From the NCBI GenBank assembly GCA_016711925.1, contig JADJSA010000006.1, positions 1 to 64,000 of the forward strand: a DNA stretch of 64,000 nt, given 5' to 3'. This document shows positions 43,085 through 52,593 of this stretch, one piece after another. Both the position numbers and the translations under genes were made by a program. The number at the start of each line of letters is the position of its first letter. Position 1 is the stretch's first letter. Origin of the DNA: Candidatus Methylophosphatis haderslevensis (GTDB taxonomy: Bacteria > Pseudomonadota > Gammaproteobacteria > Burkholderiales > Rhodocyclaceae). The notes beneath the pieces were generated by a model that was not told the origin of the DNA, made no database searches, and worked only from the letters and a program-made list of their open reading frames with translations.

Positions 43085-43534
43085 ATGGCACTGAGACCGT
43101 ACCGCGAAAGCCGCGTGGTGGACATCCCCGGCGAGCGGCTGTTCGACCTGGTTGCCGATGTCGAACGCTATCCGGAGTTTCTGCCCCTGATGGCCCGCGC
43201 GAAGATCGTCGACCGCGCCACCAACGCCTATGAAACCGAGCAAACCCTGGCGCTGGGTTTGCTCGGGCACAGCTTTCGCACCCGCACCGAACTCGAACGG
43301 CCCCACGCCATCCGGGTGAATTCGGCCGACCCGGCGTTTTCGCGCTTCGAGATTCTGTGGTCGTTTGCGCCGACGCCCGAAGGACATTGCCGCGTGGATT
43401 TCTCGCTCGACTACGAGATTCGCTGGTTCTGGCTGAAGCCGCTCGGCGAGATGCTCCTGTCGCCGATGGCGCAGACGATGGTCGAAGCGTTCGTGGCGCG
43501 GGCTCGCAAGCTGGGCCTCGCCGACGCCTCCTGA
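43085..43534 (+). CDS. RatA/COQ10-like START-fold protein
   Basis: A 149-residue polyketide-cyclase/START-fold protein. It has the N-terminal strand SRVVDIPGERLFDLVADVERYPEFLPL and the C-terminal helix MVEAFVARARKLG. Homologues are described as coenzyme Q-binding COQ10 or as RatA, which blocks ribosome subunit joining. Both names refer to the same family. Usually ratA sits next to smpB or rnfH; here it follows the GT41 gene. Confidence 0.88.
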   Translation: MALRPYRESRVVDIPGERLFDLVADVERYPEFLPLMARAKIVDRATNAYETEQTLALGLLGHSFRTRTELERPHAIRVNSADPAFSRFEILWSFAPTPEGHCRVDFSLDYEIRWFWLKPLGEMLLSPMAQTMVEAFVARARKLGLADAS

Positions 43535-44064
43535 GGATCGGGGCAGCCCTCCCGAGAAGGCGGCCGCGCAGCCCCGTCGCACCCGCGCTCGCGCAGGTCG
43601 AGCCCCCCCTGAATTGCGTCGCGCCCGACCGATCGCACCCTTGCTCCGGCGGTCGCCGAGCCGGCTGTTCGCGGCTTCCGGTTGGCGAAACCTCAAGTTC
43701 GCCCCGATTTGTGCCGTTGAGAAGGCAAGCGGTGGCGTTCGCGATCCTCGATGGATCGGGGGGTCCGGCCGGCGGGTCGATCGGGCGCGCCGGGCGAGTC
43801 GATCGAACGGCGTCCGGAGCTGAAAATGCCCGGCAGCAGGCAATAAGTCACGCAACGACGCCAGCATTTGTTGCAGCGCAACATCGACGCATGTAGAATG
43901 ACAGATGAAATACCCGGGCCGGGTCGACCCGTGCGGTTTTCGATCCCGGATGGCAAGCTTCCCGTCGCGCCGACATGCCGTCCGTAGCCGCTTGGCCGAC
44001 GCTTTGTAGATGGAGGGCGCAGGCACTTCTCCGCGAAACGGGACACGAGTGCCGCGCAAATGTG
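43535..44064. other. Intergenic region with one candidate promoter
   Basis: About 530 bases without a supported gene. TTGCAG (43871-43876), a 17-base spacer and TAGAAT (43894-43899) make a reasonable sigma-70 promoter pointing to the small membrane-protein gene. They would leave a leader of about 160 bases with GC-rich palindromes (CCCGGGCCGGG near 43913). Confidence 0.45.
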
Positions 44065-44268
44065 ATGAGGGAAGTTTTGAAGGTCGCTGCATGTGCGTTG
44101 CTGGTGGCGTTGCTGTCGCCGATGGCAGGTTTCTGGGTCGTGGCGCTGGTCGGTTCGACCATGCTGTTGTTGCCGCTGGGCATCGCGGTTTCGACGGCGT
44201 TTCCCAAGGCGTGGAAGCGGATTTGGGGCAACCTGTTCACGGGATCCGGGTCGCTGTCGGCACAGTAG
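44065..44268 (+). CDS. Small two-helix membrane protein
   Basis: A 67-residue product with two hydrophobic helices (about 5-25 and 28-48: VAACALLVALLSP, VVALVGSTMLLLPLGIAV) and a basic tail (KAWKRIWGN). No family recognised. The start at 44065 is chosen because earlier in-frame codons lack bias. A terminator 28 bases after the stop supports a real transcription unit. Confidence 0.6.
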   Translation: MREVLKVAACALLVALLSPMAGFWVVALVGSTMLLLPLGIAVSTAFPKAWKRIWGNLFTGSGSLSAQ

Positions 44269-44296
44269 TCATCGGTCGGCAATCGCCGGTTCGACG

Positions 44297-44318
44297 AAGG
44301 CCCGGTTTTCCGGGCCTT
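44297..44318 (+). terminator. Hairpin terminator after the small membrane-protein gene
   Basis: AAGGCCCGG, loop TTTT, CCGGGCCTT, followed by T and C. A 9-bp perfect stem. Confidence 0.75.
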
Positions 44319-44607
44319 TCACTTCGTGGCGCCGCGCGGGGACCACGGCCGCCGCGTGGAAGTCGATCGACCCGGCTGCCGGCCGGCCAAGCCGCGCGCC
44401 GGGCTACGCCAGATGAAGTTTCGACAGGTGCAATGCGTCCTGCCCGTTGCACTTTGCGTTCGCCGGCTTTTCCTCGCGCAACAGGAACGGTGATCCGCCG
44501 GCCGCGCGGGACTTGCCAGGGACAGCGCCGCCACGCCCGGAAAACCAATGCGGCGCCCGCGCGCCGCGAGGGCGGGATGCTCGACGCCGGTGCCCGCAAA
44601 GCCAGTA

Positions 44608-44697
44608 TCCATGCGCCTCTTCGGGCAGGCAACGCCACGGCGCCCAAACCACGGGCGTGCTGGCGTGATATGCCTGCAGATCGTTATTCCATGCGGC
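44608..44697. repeat. Dispersed inverted-pair intergenic repeat, copy 3
   Basis: The reverse arm at 44671-44697 has complement GCCGCATGGAATAACGATCT. The forward arm near 44608-44640 (CATGCGCCTCTTCGGGCAGG) is truncated. Located between convergent genes. Confidence 0.6.
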
Positions 44698-44716
44698 CTG
44701 CGGGCGGGCAAGGAAA

Positions 44717-44738
44717 ACGGGCGCCCGCAGGCGCCCGT
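44717..44738 (-). terminator. Terminator of the phaC operon
   Basis: On the minus strand ACGGGCGCC, loop TGCG, GGCGCCCGT followed by TTT, 24 bases beyond the phaC stop. Confidence 0.8.
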
Positions 44739-44761
44739 CATCGGCTGCGTGGCGCTAGCGC

Positions 44762-46582
44762 CTATTTCTTCTTCGCGTCGAGGCGCAACTTGGCGTAGGA
44801 GCCCGGCGCGTCTTCGAGCGCCTTGAGCTTGCCCTTGGCAGGGTCGCGCGCCGGGACGGTTTCCGGATCGTGCTTGGTCACCCAGGCCTGCCAGTCGGTC
44901 CACCACGAACCGGGCTGCTGCTCGGTGTTGGCGAACCACTCGTCTGACGAATCCGGCAGCGTCTTGCCCTTGCCGACCCAGAAGCCATACTTGTTGGCAA
45001 CCGGCGGGTTGACGATGCCGGCGATGTGGCCGGAGCCGCCGAGCACGAAGCGCTTGTCGCCGCCGACCACGCATGCGCCCATGTAGGTGCTCTTCCACGG
45101 CGCGATGTGGTCTTCGACGGTGGAGACGAAATAGGTCGGCGCCTTGATCTTGCGCAGATCGATCGGCGTGCCCAGCAGCGAGATGCCATCGGGTTCGCGC
45201 AGCAGGTTCTTCAGGTAGAAGTTGCGCAGGTAGAAGCTGTGCATCTTGGCCGGCATGCGGGTGGAATCGGAGTTCCAGAACAGCAGGTCGAACGGGAACG
45301 GATCCTTGCCCATCAGGTAGTTGTTCACCACGAACGACCAGATCAGGTCGTTGGCGCGCAGCATGTTGAAGGTGCCGGCCATCTCGCTGCCGTCGAGGAA
45401 GCCGCGTTCGCTCATCTTCTTCTCGAGGCCTTCGACGATCTTGTCGTCGATGAATACGCCGAGTTCGCCCGGCTGCGAGAAATCGAGCATGGTGGTGAAG
45501 AAGGTCGCCGAGGCGATGCGCTTGTCCTTCTTGGCGCTCAGGTAGGCGAGCGTGGTGGCAAGCAGGGTGCCGCCCAGGCAGTAGCCGGCGGCATTGACCT
45601 CGGTGGCGCCGGTCTGCTTTTCGATCGCATCGAGCGCGGTCAACGTGCCCTTTTCAAGATAGGATTCGAAGCCGACATCGGCGAACTTCTCGTCAGGGTT
45701 GACCCACGAGATCACGAACACGGTGTGGCCCTGATCGACGCACCACTTGATGAAGCTGTTCTTTTCGCGCAGATCGAGGATGTAGTACTTGTTGATCCAC
45801 GGCGGCACGATCAGGAACGGCCGCTTGAGCACGTCCTTGGTGCTGGGCGAGAACTGCAGCAACTGCATCATCTCGTTCTGGAACACCACCTTGCCCGGCG
45901 TGGTGGCGACGTTCTTGCCCATCTCGAAGGCCGAGGTGTCGGTCATCCGGATGCGCAACTGGCCGTCGCCGTCTTCCATGTCGCGCAGCATGTTGCTCAA
46001 ACCCTTGATCAGGTTCTGTCCGCGGGTGTTCATGGTCTCGCGGAACACTTCCGGGTTGGTCAGGGCGAAGTTCGACGGGCTCATTGCGTCGATGTACAGG
46101 CGGGTGAAGAAGTTCACCTTGTTCAGCGTGCTCTCTTCGACGCCCTTGACGTTGCCCACCGTGTCGCGGATGTGGCGTGCGGCGATCAGGTAGCTCTGTT
46201 TGATGAAGTCGAACAGGAAATGCTCTTCCCACTGCTGGTCCTTGAAGCGGTTGTCGCCCTTGAGCGGGCTGGCGATCGGCGCGCCATTGACGCCCAGCAG
46301 GCGCAGCGTCGAGTGCTGCCAGAGCGAGAAGTAGTCCCATACCAGGTTCATCTGCGCCTGTGCCATCGAGTAGGGATTGGCGAGCAGCTTGGACATCAAT
46401 TCCATGAAGGCCTGCGCCACGCCCATCTCGTCGGACGGCATCGTGATGCCTTTCTTCATCTGCCGCTGCACATGGTCGCCGATCAGCTTGCACGCGCGTT
46501 CGGCCACATCGCCATAAATCAAAGCCATCTCCTTCGGGTCGGGCAATTCGGTCTGGCCCGCCTGGTTGGTCTGTGCAGACAT
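44762..46582 (-). CDS. phaC: Class I poly(3-hydroxyalkanoate) synthase
   Basis: Polymerises hydroxyacyl-CoA into storage polyester at granule surfaces. The 606-residue product has the N-terminal PhaC domain and the alpha/beta-hydrolase core. The lipase-like box GYCLGG has the nucleophile Cys335. The Asp (VEDHIAPW) and His (GGSGHIAGIVNPP) follow. Length is typical of class I enzymes that work without PhaE or PhaR subunits. It follows the metallo-beta-lactamase-fold gene by 13 bases on the same strand; no phaA, phaB or phasin is adjacent. Confidence 0.96.
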   Translation of the reverse strand: MSAQTNQAGQTELPDPKEMALIYGDVAERACKLIGDHVQRQMKKGITMPSDEMGVAQAFMELMSKLLANPYSMAQAQMNLVWDYFSLWQHSTLRLLGVNGAPIASPLKGDNRFKDQQWEEHFLFDFIKQSYLIAARHIRDTVGNVKGVEESTLNKVNFFTRLYIDAMSPSNFALTNPEVFRETMNTRGQNLIKGLSNMLRDMEDGDGQLRIRMTDTSAFEMGKNVATTPGKVVFQNEMMQLLQFSPSTKDVLKRPFLIVPPWINKYYILDLREKNSFIKWCVDQGHTVFVISWVNPDEKFADVGFESYLEKGTLTALDAIEKQTGATEVNAAGYCLGGTLLATTLAYLSAKKDKRIASATFFTTMLDFSQPGELGVFIDDKIVEGLEKKMSERGFLDGSEMAGTFNMLRANDLIWSFVVNNYLMGKDPFPFDLLFWNSDSTRMPAKMHSFYLRNFYLKNLLREPDGISLLGTPIDLRKIKAPTYFVSTVEDHIAPWKSTYMGACVVGGDKRFVLGGSGHIAGIVNPPVANKYGFWVGKGKTLPDSSDEWFANTEQQPGSWWTDWQAWVTKHDPETVPARDPAKGKLKALEDAPGSYAKLRLDAKKK

Positions 46583-46595
46583 GTCTGATTACTCC

Positions 46596-47633
46596 CTAGT
46601 CACGTTTTTCCACGAAACGGATGATGCCATCCAATGATTCCACTTTGCGTGCCTTTCCGGCATGCAGGACATGGTTCAGGTGCGCGATCGCCTCGCTCAT
46701 CGCGAACATCGTCTGAAAGGTGTCGAGCGGGCGCGAGAACAGCACCGGCAGCAGATCGGCGGCGCTCGCGGGCCGATCGATCGCAGCGAGCAGTTCGGCG
46801 CAGCGATCGTCGTGATGCGCGCCGAGCGCGGCAATGCGCGCCTGCAGGCCGTAGAACGGCAGCCCGTGCGAGGGCAGCACCAGGGTGTCGTGCGGCAGGG
46901 TCGACAACCGCGCCAGCGAGTCGAGAAACTGCGCCAGCGCATCGTCGTCGGGCGAACTCGCATGCACCCCGACGTTGGTCGAGATGCGCGGCAGCACCAT
47001 GTCGCCGGAGATCAGCACGCCGGCCGATTCGCAATACAGGCTGGCATGCTCGGGCGAGTGGCCATGGCCGCAGATGACGCGCCACTGCCGCCGGCCGATA
47101 GTCAGAATGCCGTTGTCAAACATGCGGTCGAAGCGCTGCGGCAGTGCCGGCGCGCCCTTGCGGTAGCGGTTGCCGAAGTTGCGCAGCGCGTCGCATACCG
47201 TCTCGTTCAGACCGTGGCTGGCGAAATGCCGCGCCATGGATTCGATGTCGAAGCCGGGAATCTGCTGCCAGATCGCATGGGCCACGAGAAACTCGCCCAG
47301 CGTCATGCTCACCGTCACGCCGTGATCGGCCGCCAGGCGCGCCGCCATGCCGATGTGATCGGGATGGAAGTGGGTGACGATGATGCGCCTGACCGGCCGC
47401 TGCGGCAGCCAGGCCGCCAGCACCTCGCCCCAGATGTCGTGGGTCAACTGCCCGCCCAGGCCGCAGTCCACCAGCGTGATGCCATCTTCATCTTCGAGCA
47501 GCCACAGGTTGATGTGATCGAGCGCGAACGGCAATGGCATGCGCACCCAATGGATGCCCGGCGCGACTTCGATGGTCGTGCCGCGCGCCGGAGGCGCCTC
47601 GTGCGGAGAGCGGACGGACACTGCCTGATCCAT
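46596..47633 (-). CDS. Metallo-beta-lactamase-fold hydrolase
   Basis: A 345-residue glyoxalase II-like hydrolase. The metal-binding motif THFHPDHIGMA, the second His in CGHGHSPEH and the Asp in LISGDMVLP are all present. The C-terminal helical part resembles the RNase Z/glyoxalase II-like hydrolases of unknown substrate. It is upstream of phaC with a 13-base gap, so a link to acyl-CoA or polyester metabolism is possible but unproven. Confidence 0.87.
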   Translation of the reverse strand: MDQAVSVRSPHEAPPARGTTIEVAPGIHWVRMPLPFALDHINLWLLEDEDGITLVDCGLGGQLTHDIWGEVLAAWLPQRPVRRIIVTHFHPDHIGMAARLAADHGVTVSMTLGEFLVAHAIWQQIPGFDIESMARHFASHGLNETVCDALRNFGNRYRKGAPALPQRFDRMFDNGILTIGRRQWRVICGHGHSPEHASLYCESAGVLISGDMVLPRISTNVGVHASSPDDDALAQFLDSLARLSTLPHDTLVLPSHGLPFYGLQARIAALGAHHDDRCAELLAAIDRPASAADLLPVLFSRPLDTFQTMFAMSEAIAHLNHVLHAGKARKVESLDGIIRFVEKRD

Positions 47634-47888
47634 GCGGAGTTCGGAGTCGTGGTTGCGGGCGGCGCGCCGCGCGGAGCGAGGACGCCAGAGTTCCAGAAGA
47701 GCATTTTACCCAATCATGACGCGCTGCGGAAACCGTTTTGGGCCAGCGACTTGACGCGCGGGCCTTGATGCCGGTCGCGCCGCGGACTTGCCGGAACGTC
47801 GGCCCCCGTTTAGCCTCTAAGCACCGGCCCCGACGGGCTCGCCTGGCAGCACCCTGCAACCCCTTCCCACCACCATCCGGGGACCGAC

Positions 47889-48308
47889 ATGCAACTCACC
47901 AAAGGCTACAAGCAACTGATCGCCGAGGCGCGGGCGAAGATTCGCACCCTGTCGCAGCAGGAGGCGCTCGCCCTGCACGGCGACCCGGACGTGCTGTTCG
48001 TCGACATCCGCGACGTGCGCGAACTGGAGCGCGAGGGCATGATTCCCGGCGCCTTCCAGGCGCCGCGCGGCATGCTGGAGTTCTGGGTGGACCCGGAAAG
48101 CCCGTACTACAAGGACGTGTTCGGCTCCGGCAAGCAGTTCGTGCTGTACTGCGCCTCGGCCTGGCGCTCGTCGCTGGCCGCGGCGGCGCTGACCGAGATG
48201 GGGCTGCCGCGCGTCGCCCATCTCGACGGCGGCTTCAAGGCGTGGAAGGAATCGGGCGCGCCGGTCGGCCCGCGCGAGCATCACGCGCACGGCGAGCGCC
48301 CGCGATGA
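47889..48308 (+). CDS. Single-domain rhodanese-like sulfurtransferase
   Basis: A 139-residue cytoplasmic protein with one rhodanese domain. It has VLFVDIRDVRELEREGMIPGA, then the active-site loop LYCASAWRSS with Cys88, and HLDGGFKAWKESG at the end. Transfers sulfane sulfur to thiophilic acceptors. The His/Arg-rich tail is short. Its stop overlaps the next gene as ATGA. Confidence 0.9.
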   Translation: MQLTKGYKQLIAEARAKIRTLSQQEALALHGDPDVLFVDIRDVRELEREGMIPGAFQAPRGMLEFWVDPESPYYKDVFGSGKQFVLYCASAWRSSLAAAALTEMGLPRVAHLDGGFKAWKESGAPVGPREHHAHGERPR

Positions 48309-48679
48309 CGCGCGCGGCGCGCCCCCGGCGCCTGCCCCGAACCGCCGCGGCGCTGCTCGCCGGCCTGGCCCTGACCGCGCTCGCGCCTTCAGGCGCCCGG
48401 GCCGCCGGGGAGGATCCGCTGCAGTTCGTCGAATTCGTCGAGGATTTCGAGGCGGTCTGCGTCCAGCGCGAAGGGGTGATGATCCTGGTGCGCAACAAGC
48501 ACCCGAGCAAGGCGCTGCGTGTGTGGATGGAGCGCTGGCACATGGGCGCCAACACCGGCGATCGCGGGAAGTCCGAACTTCAGCCGGGTGGCGAAGCCGA
48601 GAAGCTCGGCTGCTCGCGCACGCTGAGCGGCAAGCAGGAGTGGCGGGTGATCCGCGCGCAATTCATCGACGGGGGTTGA
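48305..48679 (+). CDS. Hypothetical exported protein
   Basis: A 124-residue product with a twin-arginine-like or Sec signal (ARPRRLPRTAAALLAGLAL, cleavage near ARAA). The small mature domain carries two cysteines (EAVCVQREG, KLGCSRTL) that could form a disulfide. No family recognised. It overlaps the rhodanese gene stop by 4 bases, so the two are co-translated. Confidence 0.7.
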   Translation: MTRAARPRRLPRTAAALLAGLALTALAPSGARAAGEDPLQFVEFVEDFEAVCVQREGVMILVRNKHPSKALRVWMERWHMGANTGDRGKSELQPGGEAEKLGCSRTLSGKQEWRVIRAQFIDGG

Positions 48680-48921
48680 AACTGAACGCGGGAACGTCCG
48701 GCCCGCGCGCCCCGGCCCGCCGCTTTGCCGAGCGGGTGGCGCATGGCGCCCGCTGGCGGCCCGGCTATCGGGGCGCGATCGGCAGGTCGCTCGAACGCGA
48801 GTGTGGACTCACATTGCCCTGCGTCACCGACATTAGCCCGGCCACCGGCCTGCGGGTCCGCCCGCTGGCCCGGCGGCGCGGTCGGCCTCGGGCGCGCGAC
48901 GCGGGGGTTCTACCGCCGGCT

Positions 48922-49371
48922 TCAGCGTATGCGGTACGCGGAATGGCAGGCAACGCAGTTGGCCGTCACGGCCGGCAGTGCCGCCAGTGCCTTGCTGCGA
49001 TCGCTGCCGGCTGCCGCGCTGGCGAAGGCCGAGGCGGCCTCGTGGCCGGCGATGCCGATGCGGTGCATGGCCGGCGGCATGTGCGGGCCGGGCCGCGCGT
49101 CGAAGGGCTTGTCGCGGTGGCGACCCATGGTCGAGACGCCGAGTTCCTTCTCGGCCAGCGCGCCGGCTTCCTTGACCTTGTCCGCCGCCAGCAGTTCGAG
49201 CACGCCGTTGAGCGCGCGCAGGCTGTCGCGCATCTCCGCCTGCAACACCGCCTGCGCCGCGGCGGGCAGCGGCGCGAGCTGGCGCCCGTCTTCAGCCGCA
49301 ACGGCAATGGCCGCCCAGCACAGCGGCAGGGCGATGCCGAGCCGGAAACCGCGGTTGCGCTTCATCATCAC
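48922..49371 (-). CDS. Periplasmic c-type cytochrome, cytochrome c'-like
   Basis: A 149-residue exported protein: signal peptide (AIAVAAED), then a helical domain. The C-terminal heme motif CVACHSAYRIR has Cys139, Cys142 and His143, the position and downstream sequence typical of four-helix cytochrome c'-type proteins. The HxM or distal ligand cannot be assigned by eye. Monocistronic. Confidence 0.8.
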   Translation of the reverse strand: MMMKRNRGFRLGIALPLCWAAIAVAAEDGRQLAPLPAAAQAVLQAEMRDSLRALNGVLELLAADKVKEAGALAEKELGVSTMGRHRDKPFDARPGPHMPPAMHRIGIAGHEAASAFASAAAGSDRSKALAALPAVTANCVACHSAYRIR

Positions 49372-49447
49372 TTGCCTCCTTCGAATGCCAGCCGGCGCTG
49401 TCGCAACCGGGCTGGCGGATTATCCCTACCCCTGCCCTGGAGAGCAC

Positions 49448-49540
49448 GCCGAATGGCGCTCTGCGGGCAGGCATTGCCGAACCGCCCGTAAACAGGCGCT
49501 TCCAGGCATGGCACCATGGAGATCGGCCACTGATGCGGCC
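49448..49540. repeat. Dispersed inverted-pair intergenic repeat, copy 4
   Basis: Forward arm GCCGAATGGCGCTCTGCGGG at 49448-49467. The reverse arm at 49514-49540 has complement GGCCGCATCAGTGGCCGATC. Confidence 0.6.
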
Positions 49541-49563
49541 TCCAGGCCTGCCTACAAGGCGGA

Positions 49564-50370
49564 TTACTGTCCCGGTAGCGCCTGCAGCCAGCCGTCGATG
49601 CGCTCGGCGACCTTGCGCCAGTCGGCATCGAGCATCATGCCGTGGCCCATGGCCGGAAAGATCTCGACCCCGAGGCGATAGGCGCGGCCGGTCATCTCGA
49701 CCATCGAGGCGGGAATCAACTGGTCGTGGGCGGCACCGAGGATCAGCATCGGCGGGCGGCGCATGCGCGAGACGCTCGGCAGGTCGAACATGCTCATGTC
49801 CCAGATCGCGCGATGCGATTCGGGCTGCATGTGGCGCATGAACATGCGCAGCCGCTCCTGGCTCACCGGCTGGGCAAACAGGGCTTCCTGCAGGGTTTCG
49901 AGGGCGACGAATCCGCCGCCCATCAGGCTGCTCAGATCGCGCATCAGCCCCGGCTTGGAAAAGCCCATGCCGATGGCCGAACCGAGCAGGCCCTGCGGCG
50001 GCACCGAGGCCATCAGCACGGCCGCCGGCAGGTCTTCGCGCTCGAGGAATTTCTGCAGCACGAAGCCGCCCATCGAATGGCCGATCAGCACCGGCCGCGC
50101 CGGCAGGCGGGCGACGACATCGGACACGTCCTTGACGTAACTGGCGATCGACAGGCTGTCGAGGTACTCGCGCCCGGCGCTGGCGCCATGGCCGGAGAAC
50201 GACATGGCATAAGCCTGCCAGCCCTGCGCGGCGAAGTAGGGCAGAAAGTGCTCCTGCCAGCACCAGGCGCCGGCATAGGCGCCGTGCAGGAACAGCAGCG
50301 GCGTGGCGCGGGCAGTGCCGGTGGGCGCTTGCGTCAGGACTTCCAGCTTGCCGAAGCGGTTTTCGATCAT
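49564..50370 (-). CDS. Alpha/beta-fold hydrolase
   Basis: A 268-residue cytoplasmic hydrolase. It has the oxyanion-hole HGAYAGAW, nucleophile elbow GHSMGG, acid AAHDQLIP and catalytic His in AMGHGMMLD. An esterase, lipase or haloalkane-type activity cannot be separated by sequence. The ATG at 50370 overlaps the GST stop as ATGA, so it is coupled to the GST gene. Frames extending to 50691 are out of family. Confidence 0.9.
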   Translation of the reverse strand: MIENRFGKLEVLTQAPTGTARATPLLFLHGAYAGAWCWQEHFLPYFAAQGWQAYAMSFSGHGASAGREYLDSLSIASYVKDVSDVVARLPARPVLIGHSMGGFVLQKFLEREDLPAAVLMASVPPQGLLGSAIGMGFSKPGLMRDLSSLMGGGFVALETLQEALFAQPVSQERLRMFMRHMQPESHRAIWDMSMFDLPSVSRMRRPPMLILGAAHDQLIPASMVEMTGRAYRLGVEIFPAMGHGMMLDADWRKVAERIDGWLQALPGQ

Positions 50371-50984
50371 GATGGCACCTGCATGCCGCGCACGACGGCC
50401 GGGCGCGCCGAGATGGCGGCGAACCAGCGCGCGAGGTTCGGGTAGGCGGCGAGGTCGATCTCCTGCCAGTCGTGGCGCGCCACCCACGGGTAGGTGGCGA
50501 TGTCGGCGATCGAGTACTCGCCGGCAAGAAATTCCGCCTCGCCGAGGCGTTCGTCGAGCACGCCGTAGAGGCGCGCGGTTTCGTTCTTGTAGCGCTGCAT
50601 GGCGTAGGGAATCTTCTCCGGCGCGAAGCGCAGGAAGTGATGCGCCTGGCCGAACATCGGCCCGACCCCGCCCATCTGGAACATCAGCCACTGCAGGGCG
50701 ACATACTTGCCGCGCACGTCGGCCGGCAGAAACTGCCCGGTCTTGGCCGCCAGGTAGATCAGGATGGCGCCGGATTCGAACAGCGTGATCGGCGCGCCGT
50801 CGGGTCCGTCGCTGTCGGTCAGGGCCGGAATCTTGCTGTTGGGATTGATGGCGACGAACCCCGGCGTGAACTGGTCACGCCGGCTGATGTCGATCGGCTG
50901 CACGATATACGGCAGGCCGCACTCTTCGAGCATGATCGAAACCTTGCGGCCGTTCGGCGTGCCCCAGGTGTAGAGGGTTATCAT
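50367..50984 (-). CDS. Glutathione S-transferase, Nu class (YfcG/YghU-like)
   Basis: A 205-residue GST. The N-terminal thioredoxin fold starts MITLYTWGTPNGRKVSIMLEE. Thr/Asn rather than Ser/Cys at the active site is typical of Nu-class disulfide reductases. NPNSKIPAL and ESGAILIYLA bind glutathione. The C-terminal all-helical domain has EYSIADIATYPWV. Coupled to the alpha/beta hydrolase downstream. Confidence 0.92.
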   Translation of the reverse strand: MITLYTWGTPNGRKVSIMLEECGLPYIVQPIDISRRDQFTPGFVAINPNSKIPALTDSDGPDGAPITLFESGAILIYLAAKTGQFLPADVRGKYVALQWLMFQMGGVGPMFGQAHHFLRFAPEKIPYAMQRYKNETARLYGVLDERLGEAEFLAGEYSIADIATYPWVARHDWQEIDLAAYPNLARWFAAISARPAVVRGMQVPS

Positions 50985-51135
50985 CGGATCGAACTCGCGG
51001 GGAAATGGCGTGTGGATCGGCGGGTGAATCTTGGAACGTATTGTACCGGGCTCGCAGCACTACCCGTGACGCGCTGCGGCAGAAATGCGCACGACGGCGC
51101 ACCGGCAATGTGCACAACGCAAAGGGTGGATCGCG

Positions 51136-51324
51136 ATGGGAAAGTGGCTGCTGACGCTCTTGCTGACGGTCGTGGTGGTGGGCATCGCCCTGCCGCGCCT
51201 GCAAGCTCGGGCGCGCCTGCCAGGCGATGTGAGCATCAACTTCAGGGGGCGCCGCTACAATTTTCCGTTCATGTCGGTACTGCTGTTTTCGCTGCTGGCG
51301 TGGGCGCTGTTCCGCTTCCTGTAA
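51136..51324 (+). CDS. DUF2905 small membrane protein
   Basis: A 62-residue protein with two hydrophobic helices around a conserved core (LPGDVSINFRGRRYNFPFMSVLL), the DUF2905 signature. From ATG 51136; an upstream in-frame start at 51085 adds residues not in the family. Convergent with cca. Confidence 0.85.
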   Translation: MGKWLLTLLLTVVVVGIALPRLQARARLPGDVSINFRGRRYNFPFMSVLLFSLLAWALFRFL

Positions 51325-51327
51325 TTC

Positions 51328-52539
51328 CTATGCCGCCAGCGCCTTGACTGCGGCGACCCGCGCTTCATGCAGGCGCGCGGCGATCTGCGCCGGGTCGCCG
51401 GCCTGGCGTGCGATTGCGCCGGCGTCCACGTCGCGCACCGCGCCCAGCGCGCCGAGCAGGATGTCGCGCGACGCGTAGTGCTGCGCCTGGTTGCCGGCGC
51501 GGCCGTGGAAATCGCAGGCGCAGGCATCGACCAATTCGACGAATCGTTCGGGCCGGCGCAGGCCGTCGCAACGCTCGATCAGCTTGACCACTGTGGTCGG
51601 TTTGAGTTCGCCGGCGCGGTGGATGTTGCTGTGTTCGCGCGCGGCCAGCAGCGCCAGGTCGCGGCAGTCTGTCGGCACCTTGAGGCGCGCGCAGACCGCC
51701 CGCGCCAGTTCGACGCCCCGTTCCTCATGGCCGTGATGATGCGGCCATTGCCCGGTCTCGGTCAGGCCCTTGCCCAGATCGTGCAGCAGCACGGCGAAGC
51801 GCACGGTCAGCCCAAAGCCGTGGCGCGCGGCGGCATCGACCGCCAGCAGAACGTGCACCCCAGTATCGATCTCGGGATGGTGCTGCGCCGGCTGCGGCAC
51901 GCCGAACAGGCGGTCGACCTCCGGCAGCAGTCTTTCCAGCGCGCCGCACGACCACAGCACTTCGAGCATGCGCGATGGCAGCGGCTCCATCAGGCCGCGG
52001 GCGAGTTCCTGCCACACCCGCTCGGGCACCAGCGCGTCCACCTCGCCGGCGGCGACCATGGTGCGCATCAGGTCGAGGGTTTCGGGGGCGACCGTGAAAT
52101 CGCCGAAGCGCGCGGCAAAGCGCGCCAGCCGCAATATGCGCACCGGGTCTTCGACGAAGGCCGGGCCGACATGGCGCAGCACGCGGTCGGCCAGATCCCG
52201 GCGGCCGTTGTAGGGGTCGATCACAATGCCGGACGCATCGCGCGCCATGGCGTTGATGGTCAGGTCGCGGCGCGCCAGATCCTGCTCCAGCGTCACCTCG
52301 GGCGCGGCATGGACGACGAAGCCGGTGTAGCCGGGCGCGCTCTTGCGCTCGGTGCGCGCCAGCGCGTATTCCTCGTGGGTCTGCGGGTGCAGGAACACCG
52401 GAAAGTCGCGGCCGACCGGGCGGTAGCCCAGTTCGAGCAGTTGCTCGGGCGTGGCGCCGACCACCACATGATCGCGGTCGGCCACCGGCAGGCCGAGCAG
52501 TTCGTCGCGCACCGCACCGCCGACCGTGTAGATCTGCAT
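51328..52539 (-). CDS. cca: Multifunctional CCA-adding tRNA nucleotidyltransferase
   Basis: Adds and repairs the 3'-CCA of tRNAs. The 403-residue protein has the class II nucleotidyltransferase head (YTVGGAVRDELLG, DRDHVVVG), DLTINAMARD, neck/body (EDPVRILRLARFAARF) and an HD phosphohydrolase domain (LLHDLGKGLT). Downstream of the epimerase gene on the same strand. Confidence 0.96.
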   Translation of the reverse strand: MQIYTVGGAVRDELLGLPVADRDHVVVGATPEQLLELGYRPVGRDFPVFLHPQTHEEYALARTERKSAPGYTGFVVHAAPEVTLEQDLARRDLTINAMARDASGIVIDPYNGRRDLADRVLRHVGPAFVEDPVRILRLARFAARFGDFTVAPETLDLMRTMVAAGEVDALVPERVWQELARGLMEPLPSRMLEVLWSCGALERLLPEVDRLFGVPQPAQHHPEIDTGVHVLLAVDAAARHGFGLTVRFAVLLHDLGKGLTETGQWPHHHGHEERGVELARAVCARLKVPTDCRDLALLAAREHSNIHRAGELKPTTVVKLIERCDGLRRPERFVELVDACACDFHGRAGNQAQHYASRDILLGALGAVRDVDAGAIARQAGDPAQIAARLHEARVAAVKALAA

Positions 52540-52593
52540 CAGGCAGCCTCGGCGCCTTGCCGACCGGGTGGGCGGTGGCCGCGCCCGGGCATT

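Noticed and set aside
42933..43094. 53-codon frame between the GT41 gene and the RatA-like gene
   Set aside because: ATGA overlap exists, but composition is Arg/Ala-rich, and it overlaps the start of the RatA-like gene.
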